Shown here piece after piece: positions 55,521 through 64,000 of a DNA stretch of 64,000 nucleotides. This DNA is from Pseudopedobacter sp044361595 (lineage in GTDB: Bacteria > Bacteroidota > Bacteroidia > Sphingobacteriales > Sphingobacteriaceae), in contig JBIKIN010000017.1 in NCBI GenBank assembly GCA_044361595.1, positions 19,506-83,505 of the forward strand. Reading direction: 5' to 3'. Position 1 is the stretch's first letter. Every line of letters starts with the position of its first letter. The position numbers and the translations under genes were made by a program. Below the pieces are notes generated by a model, which was not told the origin of the DNA, searched no databases, and saw only the letters and a program-made list of their open reading frames with translations.

Positions 55521-55957
55521 TGAAGGGTATTAAAACTATATTATTTTTAACTATTACTTTTTGTTTTACAGCAACTTTTGCGCAAACAGCAGGCAAAGTT
55601 ACCGTTGTAAAAAGTGATTTAATAGATAGTTTAATTAACAGAAGATTAGCCTTAACCAAAGGCTACACTAAAGATGGTACAGCCGTTACCGTGATGGGTT
55701 ATCGAGTACAGATATTTTTTGGACCCGATAGAAAGCTAGCTTACAGTGAGCAGGAAAAATTTAAATTATATTACCCCGAGCTAGGTACTTATATTACTTA
55801 TAATCAGCCAAATTATATATTAAAAGTGGGTGATTTTAGATCTAGAGTTGATGCCCAAAAATTGTTGAATGACTTAAAACCGTTGTTTCCAACAATATTT
55901 ATTTTTAATGAATCTATAAATCCAATAAAAGCAGATGAGTACAATGCTGTTAGATAA
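55520..55957 (+). CDS. Secreted SPOR-domain-like protein
   Basis: The 145-residue protein has a signal peptide (LFLTITFCFTATFAQ). The mature part is short and ends in a SPOR-like fold at about 65-135: GYRVQIFFGPDRKLAYSEQEKFK, then YILKVGDFRSRVDAQKLLNDLKPLFPTIFIF. SPOR domains bind denuded peptidoglycan strands at division sites. Its ATG overlaps the secA stop by one base, and the M20 gene starts within it, so the three genes are coupled. Confidence 0.82.
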   Translation: MKGIKTILFLTITFCFTATFAQTAGKVTVVKSDLIDSLINRRLALTKGYTKDGTAVTVMGYRVQIFFGPDRKLAYSEQEKFKLYYPELGTYITYNQPNYILKVGDFRSRVDAQKLLNDLKPLFPTIFIFNESINPIKADEYNAVR

Positions 55958-57128
55958 AATTAAAGCAATATCCAAAAAAATTCACGAGGATGTCATTCAA
56001 AACAGAAGGCACTTACACGCTAACCCCGAGCTTTCTTTTGAAGAGTTTAAAACTGCGGCTTTTGTAAAACAGCAATTAGAAAATTTAGGGATTCCTTATC
56101 AGGATATGGCAAACACTGGTGTTGTGGGTTTAATTACTGGCTCTAAACCATCAGAAAAAGTTGTTGCCCTAAGGGCAGATATGGATGCTTTACCCATTGT
56201 AGAGGCTAATGATGTTTCCTACAAATCAACTAATAACGGTGTTATGCATGCTTGCGGACATGATGCTCACACTTCATCTTTATTGGGTACTGCCGCAATT
56301 TTAAATAGCTTAAAAAGCGAGTTTGAAGGTACCGTAAAATTGATTTTTCAGCCGGGTGAAGAGCGTTTACCTGGTGGCGCAAACCTAATGATACAAGAAG
56401 GTGTGTTAGAAAATCCTAAGCCTAATGTAGTTATGGGTCAGCATGTGATGCCTTTAATAGAAGCCGGTAAAATTGGCATCAGGTCTGGTAAATATATGGC
56501 CTCTACCGATGAAATTTATGTTACCATCACTGGAAAAGGTGGACACGGTGCACAACCTCAACAAAATATAGATCCTGTTGTGATTATGGCTCAAATGATT
56601 ACTGCCTTACAAACCATTATTAGCCGTAACTCCGATCCTCGTTCACCATCAGTTTTATCTTTTGGGAAAGTCATAGCAAACGGTGCAACCAATGTTATTC
56701 CAAACGAGGTTTATTTAGAAGGTACTTTCCGTACTTTAAACGAAAAGTGGAGAGCAGAGGCTCATATCAAAATGAAAAAATTGGCAGAGAGTATTGCCGA
56801 AGGCATGGGTGGAAGTGTAGATTTTAGAATAGAGAAAGGTTATCCTTTTTTGGTTAATGAAGAGAAATTAACTCAGCGAGTAAAAGAGGCGGCTATTGAA
56901 TATTTGGGAGAAGAAAATGTAATAGATTTAGATATTTGGATGGCTGCAGAAGATTTTGCTTATTTCTCGCAAGCTTCTGATGCTTGTTTTTACCGTTTAG
57001 GCACAGGGAATAAAGAAAAAGGAATCACATCTTCTGTTCACACGCCTACTTTTGATATTGACGAAAATTCTTTAGCAGTAAGTACTGGTTTAATGGCTTA
57101 TTTAACTTTAAAGGAGCTAGGGAATTAA
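55935..57128 (+). CDS. M20 family metallo-amidohydrolase
   Basis: The 397-residue protein matches the M20D amidohydrolases (N-acyl-amino acid or hippurate hydrolases). Metal site blocks: ALRADMDALPI, MHACGHDAHTS (Cys 107, His 109), FQPGEERLPGGA (Glu 142 and 143), GQHVMP, and a C-terminal DIWMAAEDFAYFSQ. The lid domain begins near 190 (VTITGKGGHGAQPQQNIDPV). No signal peptide, so it is cytoplasmic. It overlaps the SPOR gene by 23 bases; the ATG three codons later would shorten that overlap and is also possible. Confidence 0.93.
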   Translation: MSTMLLDKIKAISKKIHEDVIQNRRHLHANPELSFEEFKTAAFVKQQLENLGIPYQDMANTGVVGLITGSKPSEKVVALRADMDALPIVEANDVSYKSTNNGVMHACGHDAHTSSLLGTAAILNSLKSEFEGTVKLIFQPGEERLPGGANLMIQEGVLENPKPNVVMGQHVMPLIEAGKIGIRSGKYMASTDEIYVTITGKGGHGAQPQQNIDPVVIMAQMITALQTIISRNSDPRSPSVLSFGKVIANGATNVIPNEVYLEGTFRTLNEKWRAEAHIKMKKLAESIAEGMGGSVDFRIEKGYPFLVNEEKLTQRVKEAAIEYLGEENVIDLDIWMAAEDFAYFSQASDACFYRLGTGNKEKGITSSVHTPTFDIDENSLAVSTGLMAYLTLKELGN

Positions 57129-57158
57129 GTAATTATTTTTAATTCTATTATTACTTCC

Positions 57159-57236
57159 TCGGTCTGTATCCCCACAGCCTGAAATCATAGTTTGTCTACA
57201 CTACATGGTGAAATGGTCTGTGAGGACACAGACCAT
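57159..57236 (+). repeat. Distant REPIN, 78 bases
   Basis: A decayed REP-A (57159-57182, with changes in loop and right arm) is followed after 30 bases by an intact inverted REP-B (57213-57236). It belongs to the same family as the cluster at 22389-24671, 33 kb away, and starts 31 bases after the M20 gene, the same distance as the REPIN at 24527 keeps from its upstream gene. Confidence 0.85.
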
Positions 57237-57280
57237 GGATGATGTCTTTTTATTTTAAATAATAAGTTGAATATATGTCT

Positions 57281-57439
57281 CTAATCATTAGTCTTTCTGT
57301 TTTTTAGATAGAACCACACCAAGTTTTTAGCAATAACCACATGATTCAATAGGTTTGGCAAAAACCCATAATAATTTTTAAAAATCTGATAGCGCTCCTT
57401 TAAACTTTGTAAATGTCTTTTTTTAGACATTCCCCCCAT
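57281..57439 (-). pseudogene. Probable 3' fragment of an unidentified gene
   Basis: On the minus strand a frame with ATG codons at 57439 and 57430 runs to a TAG at 57281-57283. It encodes about 50 residues rich in Lys, Leu and Tyr (HLQSLKERYQIFKNYYGFLP, then LLNHVVIAKNLVWFYLKNRK). The frame is open further upstream towards the IS982 remnant without a better start. The sequence reads like the C-terminus of a larger enzyme, perhaps a glycosyltransferase, cut off by the transposon. The identification is a guess. Confidence 0.4.
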
Positions 57440-57484
57440 TAAGTATTTTGCAATTACTAATTGAGTATTTACAATTTTTGAGCT

Positions 57485-57802
57485 TTGGCTATGGCATCTA
57501 AAGCTTTGGTCGAGCTATTGTGTGGAAACGGAATACAAGTGATTACAAAACCACGCAAAAATATGAAGTACTTTAATGTATCACAAGCCTATAAAATTAT
57601 GCTGAGAAAAAGGGCAATCATCGAATGCGTAAATGATGAACAGAAAAACATCTGCAAATTACAACACACTAGGCATAGGTCGGTCAACAACTTCCTGTTG
57701 AACATTATGGGAGCTCTCTGTGCTTATCATTTCTTCCCTAAAAAACCTTCCTTAAACATAGTTTTTGAAACTAATAGCAATCAACTACTTTTAGCAGCTT
57801 AA
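57485..57802 (+). pseudogene. IS982-family transposase, C-terminal remnant
   Basis: About 105 codons match the end of IS982-type DDE transposases: SKALVELLCGNGIQVITKPRKNMK, cut here across residues 5-28, then the diagnostic LRKRAIIECVNDEQKNICKLQHTRHRSVNNFLLNIMGALCAYHFFPKKPSL over 37-90, in which the catalytic Glu lies in the RAIIE segment. The N-terminal two thirds, with the first catalytic aspartates, are missing, so it is inactive. The left junction is near 57480, where the unrelated minus-strand fragment begins. ACCGAACTCACGTTA just after the stop may be part of the old right end. Confidence 0.85.
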
Positions 57803-57950
57803 ACCGAACTCACGTTAAATAGTGTATCAAAACACTAAAACCTTACAAAAGTATAAGAAAATTGATTGGAATTTATTAGAAAATGATTAGAATTTGCCTT
57901 TAACGAATAAATTAATGTGGAGTTAACATAAGCGGTTAGATCAAAATGAA

Positions 57951-57994
57951 AAAATGGTTAGAACATGTGATAATTAACATGTTCTAACCATTTT
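57951..57994 (-). terminator. Intrinsic terminator of the DoxX-like gene
   Basis: A perfect 18-base stem (57951-57968 with 57977-57994, loop of eight) overlaps the DoxX-like stop codon by two bases. Its outer arm and the following bases are T-rich on the minus strand. Confidence 0.85.
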
Positions 57995-58256
57995 ATTTTA
58001 CCATTGGGAGGTATTTTTCTCTATTTTCAAAAATAGCCCACAGATTTATAGCTAGTAACACTAAAGCAATTGGTAAGCCTGTTGGTGCATTGATAATGTT
58101 TGTTAAAAGTATGTATATAATTATAGGGAAAACGATAATTGCACACAATTCCCTGTATTTTGTAATAATAATCAGTACACCCACCAATATTTCTGCAACA
58201 GCTACTAAGGGCATCAACCAACTAATTTGCATAAAAGCTGCCATTAGTTTGGTCAC
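57993..58256 (-). CDS. DoxX-like membrane protein, apparently 5'-truncated
   Basis: The 87-residue product starts at a GTG. It matches the last two thirds of short DoxX-family proteins: MAAFMQISWLMPLVAVAEILVG, then a helix through IIVFPIIIYILLTNIINAP, LPIALVLLAINLWAIFENREKYLPMVK (here spread over 60-87). Family members normally have another 30 or so residues with a first transmembrane helix. Upstream codons (HLAQKITESV) continue the frame for about 16 residues to a stop with no ATG and no such helix. So the gene seems to have lost its 5' end, next to the IS982 scar. It keeps a perfect terminator. Confidence 0.6.
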   Translation of the reverse strand: MTKLMAAFMQISWLMPLVAVAEILVGVLIIITKYRELCAIIVFPIIIYILLTNIINAPTGLPIALVLLAINLWAIFENREKYLPMVK

Positions 58257-58578
58257 GCTTTCTGTAATTTTTTGTGCAAGATGTAAAAAATTAACGTTTT
58301 CTTAATATCTAGAAAAGATTTAACCTTGATTTTTATGTAAAAATTATATATTTTTCCGCAGAATTAATAAACGATTAAAAAGTATACATCGCAATTATTT
58401 TTTTAGTTTAAAAATCAATAATTTACAAATCTAATGAGCAAAAAACACCTTGTAAATTATACTTTTCAAATTGAGTGTAGCAACTTAATTGAAAAATTTA
58501 TTGATTTTATACCTATTGTAATCAAATTGTTGGTCAACAAAACAAATACTTTAATAAAACAACTTTAAACATAAAGTA
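58257..58578. other. Intergenic region before the giant repeat-protein gene
   Basis: Strongly AT-rich. A 44-codon frame from the ATG at 58434 to a TAA at 58566-58568 (MSKKHLVNYTFQIECSNLIE at its start) has no recognisable motif and is probably accidental. AAATACTTTAA at about 58544-58554 could be a weak -7 element for the downstream gene. No RNA gene recognised. Confidence 0.4.
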
Positions 58579-61500
58579 ATGAAAAAAATACTTATTTCAT
58601 TTATTGCCTTCTTTTTATCATGGCATACAATACAAGCACAAGTAACGCAAACCTTTGAAAGTGCAACAGTAGGTAGCAGCAGTTTTACCAACGGGGCATT
58701 TACTGGTAGCCTTACTCCTTCTGCTACATTCAAGGTAGCAAGTTTATCTCCTCAAACTGCGGGTTATAATAATTCTTTAAATTATATTGAAAGCACAAAT
58801 GCAAATCCTGCTTCTATAACATCAACCACCCAATTTAAGGTACAAAGTTTGTATTTATATCCATCTACAGATAACGGAAGCACTAATCAAACAGCTAGTG
58901 TATCGGTTACATTTACTGGGAAACTAGGAGGTGTCACTCAATTTACTTACACACCACCAGCAGCAGATTTTACAGCAGCTTCATGGTCTAATGCAACCAA
59001 TAGAGGATTTAGTTTGGTTAATTTTGCAACACCAGGACACCAAAATACTAACATAGACGAATTGGTTATAGATATTGGCGGATCAGGGAATTATATAGCT
59101 ATTGATAATTTTACGTTTACGCCAACACCAGCTGGTGCACTTAGCGCAGGCGATATAGCCTTTACTGGCTATAATGCTGATGCAACAACGGACGCCTTTT
59201 CCTTTATGATTACTCGTAGTGCAGGCATTGCCAGCGGAACAATTATTTCATTCACCGATAATGGGTGGCTTTCAGGCTCTTCTGCGCTAGCTACAAGCGA
59301 AAGTGTTATTACTTGGACAGCTGGAACTGCCTTAGCTCAGGGAGCACAAGTAACAATTGTAGGGCTTACTGCAACTGTTAGTGGATCAACAAATGGAACG
59401 GTTGTACTTACATCCGGTCTGGCAGGAGGCTTATCACTTACCGCAACCGGAGATCAGGTACTTGCCTTTCAAGGTACTTCTACCTCACCAACATTTATTG
59501 CAGGTATACATATGAATGTGGCTACAGCGTTAGGAGATGGTTTTGACTCAAATGCATCCGTTTGGGATGGTACACTTACAGCTTCTGGTAACAGAAGTGC
59601 CTTGCCTCCAGGTCTTACTACAGGAACAAATGCAGTTTGGCTTCCTATTGAAACTGACAATGCCATATACAATTGTACGGGGTCAACTGGTACACAATCG
59701 GCAATTACTACTGCCATTAATACAGCAGCCAACTGGACTTCAGATGATGTTAATCCTTTTACCTTACCAGTAAGTTGCTCTTCCGCTTCACCAACCATTA
59801 CCTCAGCAACCTACAATGCAAGTACAGGTGCTTTGGTAGTTACGGGCGCAAGCCTAGTAGCCAACGGAGGAGCAAACAATGATGTAGATGTAAGTAAGTT
59901 AACATTAACGGGAGAAGGAGGTAGCACATATACGCTTACAACGAGCAGTGTAGAGATTACGAATGCTACCAGTTTTAGTGTAACATTAAATGCAACAGAT
60001 ATAGCAGGGGTAAATCAAATCCTCAATAAAAATGGAACGAGTTCAACAGGAGCTACGACGTACAATATAGCAGCAGCATCAGATTGGATGACAGCCTCAA
60101 CGGGCAATGCAGATTTAACGGGCAATGGCGTTACGGTAAGTAATGTTGCAGTACCCGCCATTACATCAGCAACTTATAATGCGAGTACAGGATCTTTGGT
60201 AGTAACAGGAACGGGCTTATTAAAACGCAGTGGAGCAACGAATGATGTAGATGTAACCAAGTTCACATTTACAGGTCAGGGAGGCGGAACCTTTACGTTA
60301 ACTAGTAATACAGCCAGTGTAGAGATTACCAATGGAACAAGTTTTACAGTAAGTTTAGGTGCAACGGATAAGACATCAGTAGATGCCTTGTTGAATAAGA
60401 ATGGAACGAGTTCAATAGGAGGTACGACCTATAACTTAGCGGCAGCAGAGGATTGGAATGCAGGAGGGGATGCTGCCGTAGTGATTGCGGACTTAACGGG
60501 AAATGGTGTTACAGTGAGTGGTATAGCCGCATCAACAACCCTTACGGCAGGAGATATTGCTTTCACAGGCTATAACTCAAACAATAATGGAACTGGGAGT
60601 CAAAACGATTTTTCTTTTGTGCTACTCACCGACATTTCTGCTGGTACGACCATTAATTTTACTGATAACGGTTACAAAATCGCTGGTACAAATGCTCTGA
60701 ATACTACTGAAGGAACTCTTATATGGACATCCTCTACTGCCATGACAAGGTTTACCCAGGTTTATATAAAAATTAGTGACGCGGGAAATTCAGTAATGAC
60801 GGTTTCCGCCGGAAGTATTGCCCCCGGCTTCAGCAATTTTCTCTTAAGTCAGGCTGGCGATCAGGTATTGGCTTACCAGGGAACTTCCGCCAGTCCTACT
60901 TTTATTTCGGCAATTCATATGAACGGTGATAGCCCAGCTTCAACCCAAGCTGGATGGGATAATATGTTATCAGGTACCACTTTCACAGTAAACCGCAGTG
61001 ACGTACCTCCTGGCCTTACCAGCGGTGTAAACTGCATAGCCCCGGATGCTAATATAGGCACCGCTAGTTCTGAAAAAGACAATAGTATTTATAACTGTAC
61101 AGGTTCGAGCGGATCTACTATTGCCAGTATTCGTACGGCAATTAATACGCCGGCAAACTGGACTATCCGAGATGTTACCGTTTACGCACTCACTCCTCCT
61201 TCCTGTACTTTTTCTATAGCTTCCGCTTCACCCACCATTACATCAGCAACTTATAATGCAAGTACAGGTGCTTTGGTAGTTACGGGCACAAACTTAGTAG
61301 CCAATACTGGAGCAAACAATGATGTAGATGTAAGTAAGTTAACATTAACGGGAGAAGGAGGTAGCACATATACGCTTACAACGAGCAGTGTAGAGATTAC
61401 GAATGCTACGAGTTTTAGTGTAACATTAAATGCAACAGATATAGCAGGGGTAAATCAATTCCTCAATAAAAATGGAACGAGTTCAACAGGAGCTACGACG

Positions 61501-64000
61501 TACAATATAGCAGCAGCATCAGATTGGATGACAGCCTCAACAGGCAATGCAGATTTAACGGGCAATGGAGTTACGGTTAGTAATGTGGCGGTACCCACTA
61601 TTACATCAGCAACTTATAATGCAAGTACAGGATCATTGGTGGTAACGGGAACGGGCTTATTAAAACGCAGTGGAGCAACGAATGATATAGATGTAAATAA
61701 ATTAACGTTAACGGGAGAGGGAGGTAGCACATATACGCTTACAACTACAAGTGTAGAGATAAGTTCTGCTACAAGTTTTAGTGTAACACTAAATGCTACG
61801 GATATAGCAGGTGTGAATCAAATATTGAATAAGAATGGAACGAGTTCAACAGGGGCAACGACGTATAATTTAGCGGTAGCAGAGGATTGGAATGCTGGAG
61901 CGGATGCTGCTGTAGTGATTGCGGATTTAACAGGCAATGGAGTTACGGTGAGTAATGTGGCAGTACCGACTATTACATCGGCCACGTTTAATGCGGGTAC
62001 AGGAGCTTTGGTAGTAACGGGAACAGGGTTGCTAAAACTGAATGGAGCAACCAATGATATAGACGTAAGTAAGTTAACCTTAACAGGCGAAGGCGGAAGT
62101 ACTTATACGCTTACAACGAGCAGTGTAGAGATTACCAATGCTACCAGTTTTAGTGTAACATTAAATGCAACAGATATTGCTGCAGTTAATCAAATATTGA
62201 ATAAGAATGGAACGAGTTCAACAGGGGCAACGACGTATAATTTAGCGGCAGCAGAGGATTGGAATGCTGGAGCGGATGCTGCTGTAGTGATTGCGGATTT
62301 AACAGGCAATGGAGTTACGGTGAGTAATGTGGCAGTACCGAATATTACATCGGCCACGTATGATGCAAGTACAGGATCTTTGGTGGTAACAGGAACGGGC
62401 TTATTAAAACGCAGTGGAGCAACGAATGATATAGATGTAACCAAGTTCACATTTACAGGACAGGGAGGATCAACATTTACGTTAACTAGTAATACAGCCA
62501 GTGTAGAGATTACCAATGGAACAAGTTTTACAGTAAGTTTAGGTGCAACGAATAAGACATCAGTAGATGCATTGTTGAATAAGAATGGAACAAGTTCAAT
62601 AGGAGGTACGACGTATAATATAGCGGCAGCAGAGGATTGGAATGCAGGAGCGGATGCTGCTGTAGTGATTGCGGATTTAACAGGCAATGGTGTTACAGTG
62701 AGTGGTATAGCCGCACCAATTACCACCATTAATTCAATCGTGAGAGGTACACCAAGCGGAGCAATTACCAATGCCACATCAGTAACATATAATATTACCT
62801 TTGGAGCAAGTATAACAGGTTTAACGAGTTCTAACTTTAGTTTAACAACCAGCGGAGTAAGTGGGGCATCAATAGGCACATTGAGCGGTTCAGGAGCAAG
62901 CTATACTTTAGTAGTAAACACAGGCACAGGCAGTGGAAGCATTGCGCTGAATTTAGCGAATGCAACAGGTTTATCACAAGCAATAAGTACCACCTTGCCA
63001 TTTGCAGGGGAAACGTATACGATAGACAAAACAGCACCTACGGTAATTACCCAAAACCGAACAGTAACTTTAAATGCAGCAGGAACAGGAACAATAACTG
63101 CAGCTTTGGTGGATAATGTATCTAGTGATGCATCTGGTATATTCAGCTTAGGCTTATCGCAAACCAGTTTTACCTGTGCCAATGTAGGTACACCAGTAAC
63201 CGTAACCTTAACAGTAACGGATAATGCAGGTAATAGCAATACAGGAACAGCCACAATTACAGTGGTAGATAATACACTACCAGTAGTGGTTACACAAAAC
63301 AGAACCATCTATTTAAATAATTTAGACCAGGCTACCGTATCGGCTTTACAATTGAATAACGGAACAAGTGATGCCTGTGGCGTAGCCAGTTTAAGCTCAT
63401 CCCAAACTAGTTTTAATCGAAGTAATTTAGGGCCCAATACCGTTACCTTAACAGCAAGAGATTTAAATAATAATGAAGGAACCGGCACCGCTACGGTAAC
63501 CGTGGTAGATCCTTTTGAGTTAAGTTCGCTTACATTAAGTGATGGCACATTGAGTCCTGCATTTATAACCACTACCACTAGTTATACAGCAAGTGTAGCT
63601 AATGGAACATCAAGTATTACGATAATACCTACAAGGGTATTGAGTAATACAACGATGCAAGTACGGGTAAATGGCGGATCGTATGCGAGTGTAACTAGCG
63701 GAAGCGCTTCAGGATCTCTGGCGTTAAATGTAGGTAGTAATACAATAGAATTATTGTTAACCAATAATCTTGTATCACCAACTACAACAAAAACATATAC
63801 CATTACAGTAACGAGAGCTGCGCCAATTACCACCATTAATTCAATCGTGAGAGGAACACCAAGTGCTGCTACGACCAATGCCACATCAGTAACATATAAT
63901 ATTACCTTTGGAGCAAGTATAACAGGTTTAACGAGTTCTAACTTTAGTTTAACAACCAGCGGAGTAAGTGGGGCATCAATAGGCACATTGAGCGGTTCAG
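58579..64000 (+). CDS. Giant secreted repeat protein, adhesin-like (C-terminus beyond window)
   Basis: The ATG at 58579 opens a frame with no stop for 1807 codons to the window edge. A signal peptide (ILISFIAFFLSWHTIQAQ) leads to a beta-rich N-terminal domain (about 21-185). A lamin-tail-like domain at 187-400 (LSAGDIAFTGYNADATTDAFSF) is followed by two tandem repeats of 121-126 residues, then a second lamin-tail-like domain (655-880) and four more repeats (887-1379). A composite of Ig-, HYR- and cadherin-like beta sandwiches of 369 residues starts at 1380 and begins again at 1749. The protein is poor in charged residues and rich in Thr, Ser, Gly and Ala. Such proteins in Bacteroidota are surface or secreted adhesins, often exported by type IX secretion; the C-terminal signal that would prove it lies outside. 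Confidence 0.88.
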   Translation, partial: MKKILISFIAFFLSWHTIQAQVTQTFESATVGSSSFTNGAFTGSLTPSATFKVASLSPQTAGYNNSLNYIESTNANPASITSTTQFKVQSLYLYPSTDNGSTNQTASVSVTFTGKLGGVTQFTYTPPAADFTAASWSNATNRGFSLVNFATPGHQNTNIDELVIDIGGSGNYIAIDNFTFTPTPAGALSAGDIAFTGYNADATTDAFSFMITRSAGIASGTIISFTDNGWLSGSSALATSESVITWTAGTALAQGAQVTIVGLTATVSGSTNGTVVLTSGLAGGLSLTATGDQVLAFQGTSTSPTFIAGIHMNVATALGDGFDSNASVWDGTLTASGNRSALPPGLTTGTNAVWLPIETDNAIYNCTGSTGTQSAITTAINTAANWTSDDVNPFTLPVSCSSASPTITSATYNASTGALVVTGASLVANGGANNDVDVSKLTLTGEGGSTYTLTTSSVEITNATSFSVTLNATDIAGVNQILNKNGTSSTGATTYNIAAASDWMTASTGNADLTGNGVTVSNVAVPAITSATYNASTGSLVVTGTGLLKRSGATNDVDVTKFTFTGQGGGTFTLTSNTASVEITNGTSFTVSLGATDKTSVDALLNKNGTSSIGGTTYNLAAAEDWNAGGDAAVVIADLTGNGVTVSGIAASTTLTAGDIAFTGYNSNNNGTGSQNDFSFVLLTDISAGTTINFTDNGYKIAGTNALNTTEGTLIWTSSTAMTRFTQVYIKISDAGNSVMTVSAGSIAPGFSNFLLSQAGDQVLAYQGTSASPTFISAIHMNGDSPASTQAGWDNMLSGTTFTVNRSDVPPGLTSGVNCIAPDANIGTASSEKDNSIYNCTGSSGSTIASIRTAINTPANWTIRDVTVYALTPPSCTFSIASASPTITSATYNASTGALVVTGTNLVANTGANNDVDVSKLTLTGEGGSTYTLTTSSVEITNATSFSVTLNATDIAGVNQFLNKNGTSSTGATTYNIAAASDWMTASTGNADLTGNGVTVSNVAVPTITSATYNASTGSLVVTGTGLLKRSGATNDIDVNKLTLTGEGGSTYTLTTTSVEISSATSFSVTLNATDIAGVNQILNKNGTSSTGATTYNLAVAEDWNAGADAAVVIADLTGNGVTVSNVAVPTITSATFNAGTGALVVTGTGLLKLNGATNDIDVSKLTLTGEGGSTYTLTTSSVEITNATSFSVTLNATDIAAVNQILNKNGTSSTGATTYNLAAAEDWNAGADAAVVIADLTGNGVTVSNVAVPNITSATYDASTGSLVVTGTGLLKRSGATNDIDVTKFTFTGQGGSTFTLTSNTASVEITNGTSFTVSLGATNKTSVDALLNKNGTSSIGGTTYNIAAAEDWNAGADAAVVIADLTGNGVTVSGIAAPITTINSIVRGTPSGAITNATSVTYNITFGASITGLTSSNFSLTTSGVSGASIGTLSGSGASYTLVVNTGTGSGSIALNLANATGLSQAISTTLPFAGETYTIDKTAPTVITQNRTVTLNAAGTGTITAALVDNVSSDASGIFSLGLSQTSFTCANVGTPVTVTLTVTDNAGNSNTGTATITVVDNTLPVVVTQNRTIYLNNLDQATVSALQLNNGTSDACGVASLSSSQTSFNRSNLGPNTVTLTARDLNNNEGTGTATVTVVDPFELSSLTLSDGTLSPAFITTTTSYTASVANGTSSITIIPTRVLSNTTMQVRVNGGSYASVTSGSASGSLALNVGSNTIELLLTNNLVSPTTTKTYTITVTRAAPITTINSIVRGTPSAATTNATSVTYNITFGASITGLTSSNFSLTTSGVSGASIGTLSGS
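59797..60537 (+). repeat. Tandem coding repeats R1-R2 of the giant protein
   Basis: R1 (59797-60159, 363 bases) and R2 (60160-60537) each begin with codons for ITSATYNASTG and end with DLTGNGVTVSN or a variant. They share a GEGG/GQGG block and an LNKNGTSS block. R2 has a diverged middle (KFTFTGQGGGTFTLTSN) that reappears in R6. Confidence 0.9.
61237..62715 (+). repeat. Tandem coding repeats R3-R6 of the giant protein
   Basis: Units start at 61237, 61600, 61972 and 62344, with lengths of 363, 372, 372 and about 372 bases. R3 is almost identical to R1 at DNA level. R6 matches R2. R4 and R5 share a long near-identical 3' half (from about 61830 and 62205). Near-identity at silent sites points to recent duplication or gene conversion. 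Confidence 0.9.
62716..64000 (+). repeat. Long 1107-base composite repeat, second copy cut by the window edge
   Basis: The segment starting at 62716 (codons PITTINSIVRGTPS) starts again at 63823. The visible 178 bases of the second copy match the first except for a short stretch after GTPS. The period is 1107 bases, or 369 codons. Confidence 0.88.

Noticed and set aside
59469..63986. Long open frames on the minus strand, up to 229 codons, with repeated segments
   Set aside because: They are antisense to the in-frame repeats of the giant protein. Their repetition follows the DNA repeats, and they lack starts, motifs and normal composition.

Overview
The window looks like a chromosomal segment of an AT-rich Bacteroidota bacterium, most likely Sphingobacteriaceae and Pedobacter-like. 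The signs are two SusC/SusD pairs, lipoproteins with SCKK-type lipoboxes, TAnnTTTG -7 promoter elements, little use of Shine-Dalgarno sequences, and a roughly 1100-residue SecA ending in a CPCGSGKKYKSCHG zinc motif. No rRNA, tRNA or CRISPR array was recognised.

Layout. (1) 1-13175 is a polysaccharide utilisation locus, mostly on the minus strand: a partial secreted protein, an SGNH hydrolase, a DUF5017 lipoprotein, SusD, SusC and a frameshifted small secreted protein. With them are a plus-strand GntR-type regulator and an ExuT-like hexuronate transporter. Three near-identical sites made of YTGGT pentamers precede susC, the small broken gene and the transporter, which suggests one uronate-responsive regulon. 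(2) 13496-16167 is an mlaEFD lipid-transport operon with its own promoter and terminator. (3) 16234-22310 holds an FAD oxidoreductase, a maleylpyruvate isomerase-like protein, a YtxH protein, a lipoprotein and a TonB-dependent receptor. (4) 22389-24671 is a REP/REPIN cluster around a REP-associated tyrosine transposase (RAYT); another REPIN lies at 57159. (5) 24721-26555 holds trhO and a secreted endonuclease/phosphatase-fold protein.

(6) 26743-44920 is a second utilisation locus on the plus strand. A SusR-like triple-tyrosine regulator precedes susC, susD and a LamG lipoprotein, then an internal terminator. After it come seven tightly coupled genes: two GH144-like beta-1,2-glucanases, a metallophosphoesterase, a GH43-like enzyme with a discoidin domain, an SGNH esterase, a GH3 beta-glucosidase and an alpha/beta-hydrolase. 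The mix of beta-1,2-glucanases, a phosphoesterase and two esterases suggests use of substituted beta-1,2-glucans such as osmoregulated periplasmic or cyclic glucans.

(7) 44959-57128 is mainly housekeeping: a repeat protein with a DUF2442 partner, gcvH, VanZ, feoAB, a lone HigA, secA, a SPOR protein and an M20 amidohydrolase. (8) 57159-58256 is a scar region with a REPIN, an IS982 transposase remnant, a gene-end fragment and a 5'-truncated DoxX gene. (9) 58579-64000 is the start of a giant secreted repeat protein that continues beyond the window.
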